Assembly (NCBI GenBank): GCA_040388625.1
Contig: JAZKBK010000004.1
Span: 673,241-737,240 of the forward strand
Length of the DNA stretch: 64,000 nt
Reading direction: 5' to 3'
From: Gemmatimonadota bacterium
Lineage (GTDB): Bacteria > Gemmatimonadota > Gemmatimonadetes > Gemmatimonadales > Gemmatimonadaceae
Each line of letters begins with the position of its first letter. The first letter of the stretch is position 1. Of this stretch, positions 1-9,462 are shown in pieces. The notes beneath the pieces were generated by a model. The model saw nothing but the letters and a program-made list of their open reading frames with translations. It did no database searches and was not told the origin of the DNA. Position numbers and translations under genes: made by a program.

Positions 1-861
1 GTCAGCAGACGTTGCACCCAGCTCCGCTGCGAGCTCCGCGCCGCCCGACGGCTCCAGCTCGTCGGCGTGCAGCTTCAATTGCAATCCGCGAGCGCGCGCC
101 GCTTCCAGGATCGCCCGGGTCTCGTCAAGAGTGAACACTCCGGGCTCGCAGAACACATCCGCGAATGTCGCCAGTTTCTCCCGCGCAACGGTCGGCAGTT
201 GTTCCGAGACCAATTGCTCGATGTATCGACGCCGTCCGTCCGGACCGCTGCGATAATCCTGCGGGATTTCGTGTGCGCCAAGCCACGTCGGCACGAGCCG
301 AAGGTTTGTCTCGCTCTGCACACTTGCAATGACACGCAGCGACTTGAGCTCGTCTTCGCTTGAAAGCCCGTAACCCGACTTGATCTCGACGGTGGTTGTA
401 CCGTACCGGGCGAGACGCTGCAGCCTCGCCCTCGTCAACGCGAGCAGATCGTCCTCGCTACGCAAACGCAGGTCACGTACGGACGAGTGAATCCCGCCTC
501 CCTTCTGCGCGATCTCCATGTAGCCAGCGCCCGCCGCGCGCAACTCCTGCTCGTCATACCTCGGCCGACCGAACACAGCATGCGTGTGCGAATCCACCAA
601 TCCGGGCGTCACGACCCGCCCCGCACAGTCTATGTACTCACACTGCGCGTGATACTCGGACTCGCCAGAGCGCTCGAGGCCGGCAAGCCCGCGCTCGACG
701 TCGGTCATCGTTCCGACCGCGACTATGAGGCCGTCATCGATCCCGACCGCGACCTCCGTTCGTATCCCCGCGTCGGCCATCTCGGCACCGCGCCTGCCGC
801 GCGCGGGTCCGGCGCAAGTGACGACCTGCGATGCGTTGTGAAAGATGATTCTCCGCGTCAC
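1..861 (-). CDS. hutI: Imidazolonepropionase (partial, C-terminus off the left edge)
   Basis: This enzyme opens the imidazolone ring to give N-formimino-L-glutamate, the third step of histidine degradation, in the cytoplasm. The reading frame is open from a GTG at 861 to the left edge, giving 287 codons of a family that is usually near 400 residues, so roughly the last quarter is missing. Amidohydrolase signatures are visible: DSHTHAVFG (first metal-binding HxH), TTTVEIKSGYG in the middle and LHADEL near the edge. The GTG start lies four bases past the hutU stop codon, and MTRRIIFHNASQVV is a typical beginning for this family. It is the last gene seen of the mgtE-hutG-hutH-hutU-hutI operon. 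Identity is very secure; only the start could move slightly. Confidence 0.93.
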   Translation of the reverse strand, partial: MTRRIIFHNASQVVTCAGPARGRRGAEMADAGIRTEVAVGIDDGLIVAVGTMTDVERGLAGLERSGESEYHAQCEYIDCAGRVVTPGLVDSHTHAVFGRPRYDEQELRAAGAGYMEIAQKGGGIHSSVRDLRLRSEDDLLALTRARLQRLARYGTTTVEIKSGYGLSSEDELKSLRVIASVQSETNLRLVPTWLGAHEIPQDYRSGPDGRRRYIEQLVSEQLPTVAREKLATFADVFCEPGVFTLDETRAILEAARARGLQLKLHADELEPSGGAELAAELGATSAD

Positions 862-865
862 ACTA

Positions 866-2524
866 TCAGCGCGGAACGGGGATCGTCAGCCCGTGACGCA
901 CGGCGGCGTCGCGAGCACTATCGTAGCCCGCATCGGCGTGCCGCAGAATTCCAGTGGCGGGATCGTTCGTCAACACGCGCTCGATACGCTCGCGCATCTC
1001 CGGCGTTCCGTCGGCGACGACCACCTGGCCCGCATGCAGCGAGTTACCGATCCCGACGCCGCCACCGTGGTGGAACGACACCCAGCTCGCCCCACTCGCC
1101 GTGTTCACGAGCGCGTTCAATATCGGCCAGTCGGCAATCGCGTCGCTGCCATCCAGCATCGCTTCGGTTTCGCGGAACGGAGATGCAACGCTCCCCGTAT
1201 CGAGATGATCGCGCCCGATCGCGATCGGCGCGCTTATCTCACCCGAAGCAACGAGATCGTTGAGTGCGACGCCAAATCGTGCTCGATCACCCTGACCCAG
1301 CCAGCATATCCGCGCCGGCAGTCCCTGGAAGTGAATCCGCTCGCTCGCGAGCTTGATCCATCGCGCGAGATGCTCATCCTCCGGAAATAGATCGAGCACG
1401 AGACGATCGGTACGCGCTATATCCGCTGGATCGCCGGATAGTGCGGCCCACCGGAATGGTCCTTTCCCCTCGCAGAACAGTGGCCGTATGTATGCAGGCA
1501 CGAATCCGGGAAAGTCGAACGCATGTTCGAGTCCCGCGTCGAACGCCACGGTGCGGATGTTATTGCCGTAATCGAAGGTCACCGCGCCCATCTTCTGCAG
1601 CGCGAGCATCGCTTCGACGTGCCGGACCGCGCTCGCCGTCGAACGGTGCACGTATTCCTCCGGATCGTTGCGCCGAAGTTCATCGGCCTCCCATATGGAC
1701 ATGCCCGCTGGCACGTAGCCGTTCAACATGTCGTGCGCGCTCGTCTGATCCGTCAGCACGTCGGGCACCACACCACGCCGGGCAAGCTCAGGCATCACAT
1801 CTGCCGCGTTTCCAACCAGCCCAACGGATAGCGGCGTCCTGTTTCGCTGCGCCTCACCGAGCCACGCCAACGCCTGGTCGAGACTGCTCGTCTTGCGATC
1901 GCAATACCCTGTCTCGATCCGCTTGTCGATGCGCGACTCCGCGACTTCGACGCCTAGAAACACAGCGCCGAGCATCGTTGCGGCGAGTGGTTGCGCGCCG
2001 CCCATTCCGCCAAGTCCGGCAGTAACGACGAGTCGTCCCGCGAGCGAGCCGTCGAAGTGCTTGCGTGCCACCGCGCCCAGCGTTTCGTAGGTTCCCTGCA
2101 CGATGCCCTGCGATCCGATGTAGATCCACGAGCCGGCTGTCATCTGCCCGTACATGATCAGTCCCGCACGCTCGAGCTCGCGAAACTTGTCCCACGTTGC
2201 CCAGCGGCCCACGAGATTGCTGTTCGCAATGAGCACTCGTGGTGCGCTGCGGTGAGTGCGCAGCACACCCACTGGCTTGCCGCTCTGCACCAGCAGTGTT
2301 TCGTCATCGCCCAGGTCGCGGAGCTCGCGCACTATCGCGTCGAACGCCTCCCAGTTGCGCGCGGCCTTTCCCGTTCCGCCGTACACGACGAGATCGTCCG
2401 GACGTTCGGCGACGTCCGGATCGAGGTTGTTCATCAGCATTCGCATCGCCGCTTCCTGCTGCCACCCCTTGCAGGTGATCTCCGTTCCGTGCGGTGCGCG
2501 CACTACTCTGGCGCCATGCGTCAT
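866..2524 (-). CDS. hutU: Urocanate hydratase (urocanase)
   Basis: It hydrates urocanate to 4-imidazolone-5-propionate using tightly bound NAD+, the second step of histidine breakdown. The product is 552 residues, the normal family length. The N-terminus carries the usual [10 protein letters not shown] and [19 protein letters not shown] blocks, followed by [28 protein letters not shown] is the NAD-binding glycine-rich segment. I chose the ATG at 2524, not the in-frame ATG at 2557, because it overlaps the hutH stop as ATGA (translational coupling) and puts the conserved RAPHGTE block at the usual distance from the start. No oddities were seen. Confidence 0.96.
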   Translation of the reverse strand: MTHGARVVRAPHGTEITCKGWQQEAAMRMLMNNLDPDVAERPDDLVVYGGTGKAARNWEAFDAIVRELRDLGDDETLLVQSGKPVGVLRTHRSAPRVLIANSNLVGRWATWDKFRELERAGLIMYGQMTAGSWIYIGSQGIVQGTYETLGAVARKHFDGSLAGRLVVTAGLGGMGGAQPLAATMLGAVFLGVEVAESRIDKRIETGYCDRKTSSLDQALAWLGEAQRNRTPLSVGLVGNAADVMPELARRGVVPDVLTDQTSAHDMLNGYVPAGMSIWEADELRRNDPEEYVHRSTASAVRHVEAMLALQKMGAVTFDYGNNIRTVAFDAGLEHAFDFPGFVPAYIRPLFCEGKGPFRWAALSGDPADIARTDRLVLDLFPEDEHLARWIKLASERIHFQGLPARICWLGQGDRARFGVALNDLVASGEISAPIAIGRDHLDTGSVASPFRETEAMLDGSDAIADWPILNALVNTASGASWVSFHHGGGVGIGNSLHAGQVVVADGTPEMRERIERVLTNDPATGILRHADAGYDSARDAAVRHGLTIPVPR

Positions 2525-4065
2525 TGAACTTGCTCCTCCACGTCCCATACTATGCACTCATCGAAGCGTCCGTTGGCAATCTCGGTCGCGATCACTCCGA
2601 TGTCTCCGCTCATCACTCTGTCTCGATCGAGGTGCGGGACTACCTGGCGGACGATGCCATGCGCTCGGGCCACGGCACAGGATGGCTTGAGCGGCGCGCG
2701 GAAATCGATCCCCTGCGCACCGCACATCATCTCGATCGCAAGCACGTTTCGCACGTTTGCAATGATGCGACGCGCCTTCCACGCTGCGCCCATCGCCATC
2801 GGCACCACGTCTTCCTTGCTCCCGTCGGTCGGGATCGAATCCACGCTGGAGGGATGCGCCAGCACTTTGCACTCGCTCGTGATCGACGCGGCGGTGACCT
2901 GCGCCATCATGAATCCCGAATTCGTGCCGGCATCCGGTGACAGAAATGCAGGCAACCCTTCGTTCAGGTCCGGATGAACCAGCCGATCGGTGCGACGCTC
3001 GCTGATAACTGCGAGATTGGTTGTCGCAATTGCGAGAAAGTCGAGCGCCATCGCAACTGCCTGTCCGTGAAAGTTTCCACCGCTCAACATCTCGCCGTCC
3101 TCGAACACCAGCGGATTGTCGGTCGCGGCGTTCAGCTCGCGCGACACCATCCCTTCGATCCATCGAAGCGCATCGAGCACGGGCCCGTGAACCTGCGGAA
3201 CGCACCGCAATCCATACGCGTCCTGCACCCTGCGATCGTTCGACCTGTGCGACTCTCGAATCTCGCTGTTGTCGAGGAGCAGCCGCATCACGCGCGCAGA
3301 TTCCACCTGTCCGATCTGACCGCGCGCTTCCTGGATACGGGCGTCGAACGCCACCGGCGTACCCTTGAGCGCTTCGAGCGACATCGCCGCAGCAACGTGC
3401 GCGGCGCGCCAGATTCGCTCTGCGTCGTGCACGAGCAACGCCGCGATGGCCGTGTGTGCCTGCGTCCCATTGATGAGGGTGATCCCTTCCTTGGGACCGA
3501 GCGTGATCGGTTCGAGTCCGCTCGCACGCAACATGTCGGCTGCGGGGCCGGACTGATCGCCCTTGAACAATAATCCTTCACCGATCATCGACAGCGCGAG
3601 ATGCGCGAGCGGCGCGAGATCGCCGCTGGCGCCGACACTCCCCTGCTCGGGTACAGGCGGATACAATCCGGCGTTCAGCATGCCGGCGAGCAGATCCACA
3701 AGTGCAGCGCGCGCCCCCGAATATCCCTTCGATATCACGTTCGCGCGCAGCAGCATCATCGCGCGCACCTCGGCTTCGCTCAACAGCGGTCCGACTCCCA
3801 CCGCGTGCGATCTGATCAGATTCACCTGCAGCTCGGCGAGCCTGTTCGGCGGTATCGCGATGTCCGACAACTTTCCGAACCCGGTCGTAACACCGTACAC
3901 GACGTCATTGCGCTCCACGATGCTGGTGACGGTCGCATTCGATGCCGCCATCCGCGTCCGCGCGGCATCGGTCATCTCCACGCGCGCGAGTCCACGCGCT
4001 ACGGCAATCACGTCGGCAATCCTGAGCGATCGCCCATCGATCCGTACCGTATCCGTGACGGTCAT
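2521..4065 (-). CDS. hutH: Histidine ammonia-lyase
   Basis: It deaminates L-histidine to trans-urocanate and ammonia, the entry step of the pathway. The 514-residue product contains [14 protein letters not shown], where Ala-Ser-Gly cyclises to the electrophilic MIO prosthetic group, and the family blocks [10 protein letters not shown] and [17 protein letters not shown]. The frame extends upstream to 4233, but the ATG at 4065 overlaps the hutG stop as ATGA and gives [14 protein letters not shown], the expected N-terminus; the longer version is Arg/Ser-rich and looks non-coding. It sits between hutG and hutU with 4-base overlaps on both sides. Confidence 0.96.
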   Translation of the reverse strand: MTVTDTVRIDGRSLRIADVIAVARGLARVEMTDAARTRMAASNATVTSIVERNDVVYGVTTGFGKLSDIAIPPNRLAELQVNLIRSHAVGVGPLLSEAEVRAMMLLRANVISKGYSGARAALVDLLAGMLNAGLYPPVPEQGSVGASGDLAPLAHLALSMIGEGLLFKGDQSGPAADMLRASGLEPITLGPKEGITLINGTQAHTAIAALLVHDAERIWRAAHVAAAMSLEALKGTPVAFDARIQEARGQIGQVESARVMRLLLDNSEIRESHRSNDRRVQDAYGLRCVPQVHGPVLDALRWIEGMVSRELNAATDNPLVFEDGEMLSGGNFHGQAVAMALDFLAIATTNLAVISERRTDRLVHPDLNEGLPAFLSPDAGTNSGFMMAQVTAASITSECKVLAHPSSVDSIPTDGSKEDVVPMAMGAAWKARRIIANVRNVLAIEMMCGAQGIDFRAPLKPSCAVARAHGIVRQVVPHLDRDRVMSGDIGVIATEIANGRFDECIVWDVEEQVQ

Positions 4066-5036
4066 GCCTTGCCTCGGCACAGCGCCATGCCGGTGAGAAA
4101 TGTCAGCATCGCGTGCACTGCGACGCGCACGGTCGCACGTCGCGGATCCTGCGACGGATCGACCTCGACTATGTCGATCGCGCGCACTTTCGGATGACCG
4201 CCGAGTACGAGCAACATCTCGAACAGCTGCCACGACGTCATTCCACCCGGCACGAGCGCTGGGACGCCGGGTGCGAAGGCCTGGTCCAGCACGTCCATGT
4301 CGAGCGTCACGTACAGCGCATCCGCTCGCTCGTCCAGCAGGGACAGGGCCATGCGCGCGATGTCTCCTGGAGGCGTGTGTGCGACCTCGCGTGCGGAGAT
4401 CTGCGTGATGCCCGCGTCGCGCGCAACGTCGCGGTATGCGCGCGCATTCGCGAACGCGTGAAGACCAATCTGTACAATGTTGCGGCCTTCCAGCGTTCCC
4501 GATTCCAGCAATTGTCTGATCGGAGTTCCGTTACTCGGCCCACCATCGTCGAGATTGCGGAGATCCATGTGCGCGTCGAGCTGCACCAGTCCTGCAGTAC
4601 CGCGCACGTGCGCGCGGAACGCCTCGATCGACGGCGCGGAGATCGAGTGGTCACCGCCCATGACGACGGTGAGCGCACCCGAGGATTGCGCCAGCACCGC
4701 GGCAACGGCTTCGCCGATCCCCGCGCGCGATCGCGCGAGATCGGTCACGTGTACCCTGGCATCGCCCGCGTCCCGGATGCTCAGCGCGGATGCGAGATCG
4801 ACGTCGTGATCGAAGTTGTACGTCGATACCGCGCCGAACATCTCGCGCATTGCCTGCGGCGTTCCTGACGCACCGGAATGCGAGATGGACGTCTTGGACA
4901 GCGGTGCGCCGAGCAGGACGACGTCGACGGATTCCGTTCCATCCCACGGCCGGATCCACGAGGCGACCTTCGTTTCCAGATGGTCCCGGAAGAGCGGTGA
5001 GCCCGGCGGATTCAGAGGCATGTTTGATTGGGTCAC
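4062..5036 (-). CDS. hutG: Formimidoylglutamase (arginase/ureohydrolase family)
   Basis: By context this enzyme hydrolyses N-formimino-L-glutamate to glutamate and formamide, the last step of the direct Hut pathway. The 324-residue protein is a ureohydrolase with the dinuclear Mn2+ site motifs VVMGGDHS, QLDAHMDL and TLDMDVLD. Sequence alone would also allow agmatinase or arginase, but its place between mgtE and hutH, overlapping hutH by 4 bases, argues for HutG. The proposed start is a GTG at 5036, three bases past the mgtE stop; an ATG five codons further in (MPLNPPGSP) is an alternative. Neither has a well-spaced Shine-Dalgarno sequence. Confidence 0.88.
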   Translation of the reverse strand: MTQSNMPLNPPGSPLFRDHLETKVASWIRPWDGTESVDVVLLGAPLSKTSISHSGASGTPQAMREMFGAVSTYNFDHDVDLASALSIRDAGDARVHVTDLARSRAGIGEAVAAVLAQSSGALTVVMGGDHSISAPSIEAFRAHVRGTAGLVQLDAHMDLRNLDDGGPSNGTPIRQLLESGTLEGRNIVQIGLHAFANARAYRDVARDAGITQISAREVAHTPPGDIARMALSLLDERADALYVTLDMDVLDQAFAPGVPALVPGGMTSWQLFEMLLVLGGHPKVRAIDIVEVDPSQDPRRATVRVAVHAMLTFLTGMALCRGKA

Positions 5037-5039
5037 GCC

Positions 5040-6437
5040 TTACAATAACGTCCCTCGCAGGATTGCGTAGGCGACCGAGAAGTAGATGACCAGTCCGGTC
5101 ACATCCACCAGCGTCGCGACGAACGGGGCGGATGCGCTGGCGGGGTCGAATCCGAGCCGCCGGAGCAGGAACGGGAGCATCGACCCGGCCATCGATCCGA
5201 AGGTGACCACCCCGACGAGCGAGACACCGATCGTGAGCGCGACGAGATTGTGGTGGGGACCGTAATCATACCATCCGAGATGTTGCCACGTGAGAATTCG
5301 GATGACCCCGATGACGCCGAGCACTGTGCCGAGCGCCAGTCCGGTTGGCAGCTCCCGCACCGCGACGCGCCACCAGTCGCGCAGTGAGAGCTCCCGCAGC
5401 GCGAGTGCACGAATGATGAGCGAAGTCGCCTGCGATCCGGAATTGCCGCCGGACGAGATGATCAGTGGGATGAACAGCGCGAGCACCACCGCACGCGCGA
5501 TCTCGGTCTGGAAATATCCCATCGCCGTCGCCGTGAGCATCTCACCGAGGAACAGCGCAGCGAGCCAACCGGCGCGCTTGCGCACCATGCCGAAGAGCGA
5601 GATGCGCAGGTACGGAACTTCGAGCGCGGCGACACCGCCGAATCGTTGGACATCTTCTGTCGTCTCGCGCACCATCGCATCGATCACGTCGTCGACAGTT
5701 GCCGCGCCGATCATCCTGCCGGTCTCGTCGACAACCGGAAGCGCGACGAGATTGTACTTGGAGATGAGCCGCGCGACATCTTCTTCACTCGTGAGCGGCG
5801 ACGTGGAAAGTGGCTTGCGCGCGTCGCCGATGCTGCTGATCGGAGCGTTGCGATCGGCGAGCAGCAGGTCCTGCAGGTGCACCGAGCGCTCGAGCCTCCC
5901 GCTCACCGGATCGACCACGTACACAGCGTAGACGGCAGTTACGTCAGGCGCGAGTATGCGGACGCGCTCGATCGCATCGGCGACAGTGGTGTTCGCTGCA
6001 ACGCTCACGAACTCCGTGGTCATGATCGCGCCAACCGATCCTTCCGGGTATACCAGTAACGCATTGAGAACGGACCGGTCGGGCTCATCGATCGTGGCGA
6101 GCACCGCCTTTCGCTTGCCCGGGCTCAGCTCGCGCAGCAGATCGGCGCGCCGATCCGGCGCCATGGCGGCCACCAGCGCTCCGGCGATCCCCCTGTCCAT
6201 GTGCTGGACGATGTCGTGCCGCCGGTCGAGCTCCGGCTCGTCCATCACATCTACCGCGACGTCGAACGGAAGATTGGCCAGAACCCGCGCAGCCCTGGCC
6301 GGCTGCAGCTGATTCACCAGCTCGGCGATGTCGGCTGCGCGGAGCGGAGCGACCAGCTGGGCTAGCGTTTCAGGCTTGCTGGAGGCCTCGTACAGCGATT
6401 TGGCTGTGGGAGTTTCTTGCAGGACGGCGGTGGCCAT
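5040..6437 (-). CDS. mgtE: Magnesium transporter MgtE
   Basis: This is a 465-residue Mg2+ channel of the inner membrane. Domains in order are: an MgtE N-domain of helical repeats (about residues 20-130, with the RRADLLREL region), a CBS pair (about 140-260, MTTEFVSV in the first half and LVALPVVDETGRMIGAAT in the second) that acts as the Mg2+ sensor gate, and five predicted membrane helices (about 285-465) including the conserved SSGGNSGSQA pore-region sequence. Only three bases separate its stop from the hutG GTG, so it appears to be the first gene of the hut operon, an unusual partner for histidine degradation. No Mg2+-sensing leader was recognised upstream. Confidence 0.93.
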   Translation of the reverse strand: MATAVLQETPTAKSLYEASSKPETLAQLVAPLRAADIAELVNQLQPARAARVLANLPFDVAVDVMDEPELDRRHDIVQHMDRGIAGALVAAMAPDRRADLLRELSPGKRKAVLATIDEPDRSVLNALLVYPEGSVGAIMTTEFVSVAANTTVADAIERVRILAPDVTAVYAVYVVDPVSGRLERSVHLQDLLLADRNAPISSIGDARKPLSTSPLTSEEDVARLISKYNLVALPVVDETGRMIGAATVDDVIDAMVRETTEDVQRFGGVAALEVPYLRISLFGMVRKRAGWLAALFLGEMLTATAMGYFQTEIARAVVLALFIPLIISSGGNSGSQATSLIIRALALRELSLRDWWRVAVRELPTGLALGTVLGVIGVIRILTWQHLGWYDYGPHHNLVALTIGVSLVGVVTFGSMAGSMLPFLLRRLGFDPASASAPFVATLVDVTGLVIYFSVAYAILRGTLL

Positions 6438-6752
6438 GCGAGGGTCGGATTGAAGTGTTGGACCGTTTCTGCGGGTGCGTAATTGCGAGTTACGAGCCTA
6501 TGTTAACCGGCGGAGCCGAGAGGTGGGGAGGGAACCGATTCCTGCTCGCACCCAGCCAGGCCCATTCGGGCCCTCGTCATTCCCGCCACGCCCTCGTCAT
6601 TCCCGCTACGCCCTCGTCATTCCCGGGAAAGCGGGAATCCACGTAGCCGTTTACGCAATCAACGCTGTCCACCATTCCAGCTCAGCCGGCGGCGCGGGGT
6701 GGCGCCGCGCCCTTGGCCCTGATTAAGTTGAAAGGCTGTACCATGAAGGCAT
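6438..6752. other. Intergenic region with no credible gene (mgtE promoter side and tRNA upstream side)
   Basis: These 315 bases lie between the mgtE start and tRNA-Pro. Apart from the short tandem repeat annotated separately, no protein-like frame is visible: the frames here are short, Arg/Pro-rich and lack family-like motifs. It must hold the mgtE/hut promoter (minus) and the tRNA promoter (plus), but no clear -35/-10 pair could be assigned. Confidence 0.5.
6571..6638. repeat. 20-bp tandem repeat ending in a hairpin
   Basis: The unit CCCTCGTCATTCCCGCYACG occurs at 6571-6590 and 6591-6610. A third, partial copy at 6611-6625 runs into the inverted repeat ATTCCCG (6619-6625) / CGGGAAT (6632-6638), with loop GGAAAG. 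The terminal part resembles the widely scattered small palindromic repeats containing GTCATTCCCG...CGGGAAT found in many proteobacterial genomes. Function is unknown; it could be a partly amplified repetitive extragenic element. Confidence 0.7.
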
Positions 6753-6826
6753 CGGGGTGTAGCGTAGCCCGGTAGCGCGCTTGCTTCGGGAGCAAGAGGT
6801 CGCCGGTTCAAATCCGGCCACCCCGA
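6753..6826 (+). tRNA. tRNA-Pro (anticodon CGG)
   Basis: A 74-nt cloverleaf is readable: acceptor CGGGGTG pairs with CACCCCG (6819-6825), D-stem GCGT/GCGC, anticodon stem CTTGC/GCAAG around loop TTCGGGA giving anticodon CGG, and T-stem GCCGG/CCGGC around TTCAAAT. The discriminator base is A at 6826. The 3' CCA is not encoded (CTG follows), so it must be added after transcription. Confidence 0.95.
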
Positions 6827-6862
6827 CTGATCTGTAAATCCCGCTCCAACAACAAGTTACAA

Positions 6863-6896
6863 GCGAAACGCCGATCGACATCGATCGGCGTTTCGC
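6863..6896. terminator. Long perfect inverted repeat downstream of tRNA-Pro
   Basis: GCGAAACGCCGATCGA (6863-6878) and its exact reverse complement (6881-6896) are separated by two bases, giving a stem of about 15-16 bp. It sits between the tRNA and the convergent oxidoreductase gene, so a bidirectional terminator or RNA-end-stabilising hairpin is likely. There is no T-tract after it, so intrinsic termination is not proven. Confidence 0.6.
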
Positions 6897-7025
6897 GCAT
6901 CTGAGATCCCACGCGCAATCGATCAGGTCTTGATCGGCCCGATGTCCAAGCGATCACGAAGATCGACTCGGCTGACGTGCGGCAATCCACCCAGGAGGGC
7001 AGAATCGCTCGCCCTCCCAGACTCC

Positions 7026-7943
7026 TTACAGAAGAACGCGGATGACCGGCTTCCCCGCGCGCCGCTGGGTCGAGTTGAAGGCTGCGACCGCATCGTCGAG
7101 GGTCGAGACATTTCCGATGTTCGTCCGCAGTCGTCCGTCCCGCACCCGCTGGACAATCTCACTCAGTTGGGCACGATCGGACTCGACGACGAAGTCGACC
7201 GCAAGGCCGTCAACGGGCCGCGCCTCCGACGGCCCAACGATCGACACCAGCGTTCCTCCGGCTCGAATCAGGCGCGCAGACCGCTTCCCGATGTCGCCGC
7301 CGATGACATCGAACACGAGATCGACGCTGCCGACGTCTTCCAGCGTGTCGCTGTCGAGGTCTACAAACTCCTGCGCACCGAAGTCGAGCGCCTTCTGACG
7401 GTCGGCCCCGCGTCCGGTGCCGATGACGTGGGCCCCGATCTCTCGTGCGAGCTGCGTCACCATCGAGCCGACCGCGCCGGCCGCGCCGTGCGCGATTACA
7501 CTCTGCCCCGCCCGAAGGCGGCCCTGCTCGAACAGTCCCTGCCACGCGGTGAGTCCCGAGATCGGCAGGCTCGCGCCCACGGTGAAGTCGACGTCGCCCG
7601 GCAGCGGCGCGAGATTACGTGCCTCGATCGCCACGTACTCGGCAAGGGTGCCGTTGCGATACCAGTCCGCAAGGCCGAACACGCGCTGTCCTATCGACAG
7701 TCCCGTCGTACCGTAGCCGAGTGCGGTGACGACTCCAGCCAGCTCGTGGCCGGGAATCGACGGTGTTCGATCGCGGTCACGGCGATCGGTCCAGGTCGAG
7801 GGCCATGTCAGCTCGGTCGGAACGAATCCCGACGCATGAATCTGAACGACAACGTCGTTTATCGCTGCCGCCGGCGCGGGCTGCTCGGTCAACTTCATCC
7901 CGGCCGTTCCCGCGGTCTGGTCCGTCACAACGATTGCCTTCAT
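7026..7943 (-). CDS. Zinc-less NADPH:quinone reductase / alcohol dehydrogenase family oxidoreductase
   Basis: This is a 305-residue medium-chain dehydrogenase/reductase of the quinone-oxidoreductase type. It has an N-terminal GroES-like fold (IPGHELAGVVTALG) and a Rossmann fold with the glycine motif AHGAAGAVGSMVTQLA at about residue 150. The cysteine and histidine ligands of zinc alcohol dehydrogenases are absent, as in zeta-crystallin-like enzymes, so a flavin-free NADPH-dependent reductase of quinones or enones is likely; the substrate cannot be read. The ATG at 7943 is preceded by AAGGAGG (7952-7958) at ideal spacing, which rules out the longer frame starting at 8021. It stands alone, divergent from cydA. 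Confidence 0.88.
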   Translation of the reverse strand: MKAIVVTDQTAGTAGMKLTEQPAPAAAINDVVVQIHASGFVPTELTWPSTWTDRRDRDRTPSIPGHELAGVVTALGYGTTGLSIGQRVFGLADWYRNGTLAEYVAIEARNLAPLPGDVDFTVGASLPISGLTAWQGLFEQGRLRAGQSVIAHGAAGAVGSMVTQLAREIGAHVIGTGRGADRQKALDFGAQEFVDLDSDTLEDVGSVDLVFDVIGGDIGKRSARLIRAGGTLVSIVGPSEARPVDGLAVDFVVESDRAQLSEIVQRVRDGRLRTNIGNVSTLDDAVAAFNSTQRRAGKPVIRVLL

Positions 7944-8109
7944 TGGAATTGCCTCCTTGGTCATTTGCCTCTGTCGAAAGGACGGAGTGATCATGAGCGT
8001 GTGTAGCCGTCCGACAACCACTACATCTCGTTGGCGTATCTGGCACGCACACGCGTGCGGGTAGCCATAGAACGAGTAGTTTCATGGAAGGCTCAACACA
8101 CAGGCTGCG

Positions 8110-9450
8110 ATGGACAGTGCGCTAGTTGTAGATCGCCTTCAGTTCGCCTTCACAATTACATATCACTACCTCTTTCCGCAACTGACGATGGGGCTGGCGC
8201 TCCTCATCCTCGTGCTGAAGACGCTCGCGCTCAGGACTGGAAATGAGCGATACGGCGATTCCGCTCGCTTCTGGGCCCGCATCTTCGGAATCAACTTCGC
8301 GTTCGGCGTGGTCACTGGGATTCCGATGGAATTCCAGTTCGGCACAAACTGGGCTGCGTTCTCAAAGTTCGCAGGCGGCGTGATCGGGCAAACACTGGCC
8401 ATGGAAGGAATGTTCGCGTTCTTTCTCGAATCATCCTTCCTCGGTCTCTTTCTATTCCGAGAGCGCCGGCTCGGGCCTCGCGGACACTGGGTTGCGGCGT
8501 TGCTGGTCTTCCTGGGCTCATGGCTGTCGGGTTACTTCATCGTGGTGACCGACGCCTGGATGCAACACCCGGTCGCGAACCAGGTCATGCCGGATGGAAG
8601 CGTACAACTCGCGAGTTTCGGTGCGCTCCTCAGCAATCCGTGGGGTCTCTGGCAGTATGCCCACACGATGAGCGGCGCGGCGATTACCGGCTCGGTGGTG
8701 ATGGCGAGCGTTGGCGCGTTCTACGTCCTCTCAGGCCGAGCGACCAGGCACGGCCAGATATTCCTGAAGGTGGGAATTCTCGCGGGCTGCCTGTTCTCAC
8801 TGCTGCAGCTGTTCCCGACCGGGGACCGCCAGGGGAAGATGGTCGCCGAATATCAGCCGGTGACGCTTGCTGCGATGGAGGCCGTATTCACGACGGGGCC
8901 GGGCGTGCCGCTGGTGATCATCGGTCAGCCCAACATGCGCGACAGGTCGTTGGACAATCCGATTACGGTCCCGAAGATGTTGAGTTTCCTGACCTACCGG
9001 CGTTGGGACGCATCTGTGCGCGGACTCGACGCCTTCCCCGCCGATACGTGGCCCGACAACGTACCACTCCTCTACTACGCCTACCACATCATGGTCGGCC
9101 TCGGCACAATCATGATCGCGGTGTTACTGGTCGGTACGCTTCTGCTGTGGCGGGGAACTCTCGATAAGAACCGCTGGATGCTCTGGATACTGATGCTCAT
9201 GCTGCCGTTCCCGTATATCGCGAACACCGCGGGCTGGCTGACGGCGGAGATCGGTCGCCAACCATGGCTCGTCTACGGGCTCATGCGCACGTCACACGGC
9301 CTTTCGCCGGAAGTGTCGGCGGGTAATGGCCTCTTCACGCTTCTGGGCTTCATGGGGATGTATGCCGTGCTGACGATTCTGTTTCTCTTCCTCATCTACC
9401 GCGAGATCGAGCAGGGCCCCGCTGCTGCCGGTCGACCGGCGACAGCCTAG
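8110..9450 (+). CDS. cydA: Cytochrome bd ubiquinol oxidase subunit I
   Basis: This is the haem-bearing subunit of the high-affinity quinol oxidase in the inner membrane, with about nine predicted helices. His19 (TITYHYLFPQ) matches the axial haem b595/d ligand of known CydA, QYAHTMSGA supplies the b558 ligand, and GWLTAEIGRQPW is the signature near the Q-loop. At 446 residues it is shorter than E. coli CydA and fits the short-Q-loop class that includes cyanide-insensitive oxidases. It is followed 12 bases later by cydB. Its neighbours (stress proteins, a two-component pair) suggest induction under low oxygen. The ATG at 8110 is supported by the spacing to His19, although no strong ribosome-binding site is seen. 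Confidence 0.95.
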   Translation: MDSALVVDRLQFAFTITYHYLFPQLTMGLALLILVLKTLALRTGNERYGDSARFWARIFGINFAFGVVTGIPMEFQFGTNWAAFSKFAGGVIGQTLAMEGMFAFFLESSFLGLFLFRERRLGPRGHWVAALLVFLGSWLSGYFIVVTDAWMQHPVANQVMPDGSVQLASFGALLSNPWGLWQYAHTMSGAAITGSVVMASVGAFYVLSGRATRHGQIFLKVGILAGCLFSLLQLFPTGDRQGKMVAEYQPVTLAAMEAVFTTGPGVPLVIIGQPNMRDRSLDNPITVPKMLSFLTYRRWDASVRGLDAFPADTWPDNVPLLYYAYHIMVGLGTIMIAVLLVGTLLLWRGTLDKNRWMLWILMLMLPFPYIANTAGWLTAEIGRQPWLVYGLMRTSHGLSPEVSAGNGLFTLLGFMGMYAVLTILFLFLIYREIEQGPAAAGRPATA

Positions 9451-9462
9451 GCAGGCGCAACG

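Noticed and set aside
6571..6638. CRISPR array
   Set aside because: The repeats are directly adjacent with no unique spacers and only about two and a half copies.
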